Positions 12,897 through 12,906 of a stretch of DNA of 12,906 bases are shown in pieces. The notes under the pieces are model-generated. The model ran no database searches and was not told the DNA's origin. It saw only the letters and a list, made by a program, of their open reading frames with translations. A program made the position numbers and the translations under genes. Every line of letters starts with the position of its first letter. Within the stretch, counting starts at the first letter, position 1. Origin of the DNA: Bacillota bacterium (GTDB lineage: Bacteria > Bacillota > Limnochordia > Limnochordales > ZCTH02-B6); the NCBI GenBank assembly GCA_003387805.1, contig QGSR01000024.1, positions 1 through 12,906 of the forward strand, in the 5' to 3' direction.

Positions 12897-12906
12897 GTGT
12901 ACATTA
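12897..12906 (+). other. Possible start of the next gene, cut by the window end
   Basis: GTG-TAC-ATT follows a CTGGGGGTG purine-rich site 15 bp after the Sua5 stop, encoding Met-Tyr-Ile. In many Bacillota the next gene is ywlE, a low-molecular-weight protein phosphatase whose N-terminus (M-x-I-L-F-V-C) would fit. Only three codons are seen, so this is a guess. Confidence 0.2.

Overview
The window reads as chromosomal DNA from a very GC-rich, spore-forming member of the Bacillota, of the Symbiobacterium / Thermaerobacter / Limnochordia kind. I infer this from three things seen together: a full-length CodY regulator (a Bacillota protein), the spore maturation pair SpmA/SpmB with two CotF-like spore coat proteins, and strongly GC-biased coding sequence. 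Start codons are mostly GTG or TTG. Only prfA and one hypothetical gene clearly start with ATG. No phage, transposon, CRISPR or classical defence gene was found.

Layout. 1-1440 (+): the 3' end of a patatin-like phospholipase, overlapping a D-amino acid aminotransferase gene (dat). 1477-1668 (-): a 63-residue two-span membrane protein, facing dat across a shared hairpin terminator. 1912-2799 (+): a short CotF-like coat protein, then a CotF-domain protein with a long Q/G/S/Y-rich tail. 2800-2998: a non-coding stretch with a strong hairpin and two copies of a 36-bp repeat at 44-bp spacing. 2999-4822 (-): probable operon spmA, spmB and an anchored or exported protein ending in a poly-glycine tail. 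4973-5344 (+): a DUF983-type zinc-ribbon membrane protein, then back-to-back terminators and a tRNA-Leu(CAG) gene on the minus strand with a clear promoter. 5595-6381: a long, unusually AT-rich non-coding stretch carrying a near-consensus sigma-A promoter and a roughly 175-nt leader for codY. 6382-7167: codY. 7268-12882 (+): a tightly packed run of hflX, a 50-residue four-cysteine protein, yqhQ (DUF1385), prfA, prmC and a Sua5-type tsaC gene. Junctions here overlap by 4 to 11 bp or are separated by 13 bp.

How the genes fit together. The 3' run is a translation and ribosome module: ribosome-splitting GTPase HflX, release factor RF1, its Gln methyltransferase PrmC, and the threonylcarbamoyl-AMP synthase for tRNA t6A37. 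YqhQ and the small Cys protein sit within it. CodY, just upstream, senses branched-chain amino acids and GTP and links nutrition to stationary phase and sporulation. The left half is biased towards spore proteins (coat, SpmA/B). An Ile/GTP sensor with an AT-rich regulatory leader thus lies between the sporulation and translation blocks.

Most attractive for a second look: the uncatalogued four-Cys microprotein at 8608-8760, the promoter plus terminator directly in front of hflX (possible attenuation), the codY leader, and the glycine-tailed third gene of the spm operon. I found no clear new multi-gene system; most of the window is recognisable housekeeping and sporulation content.
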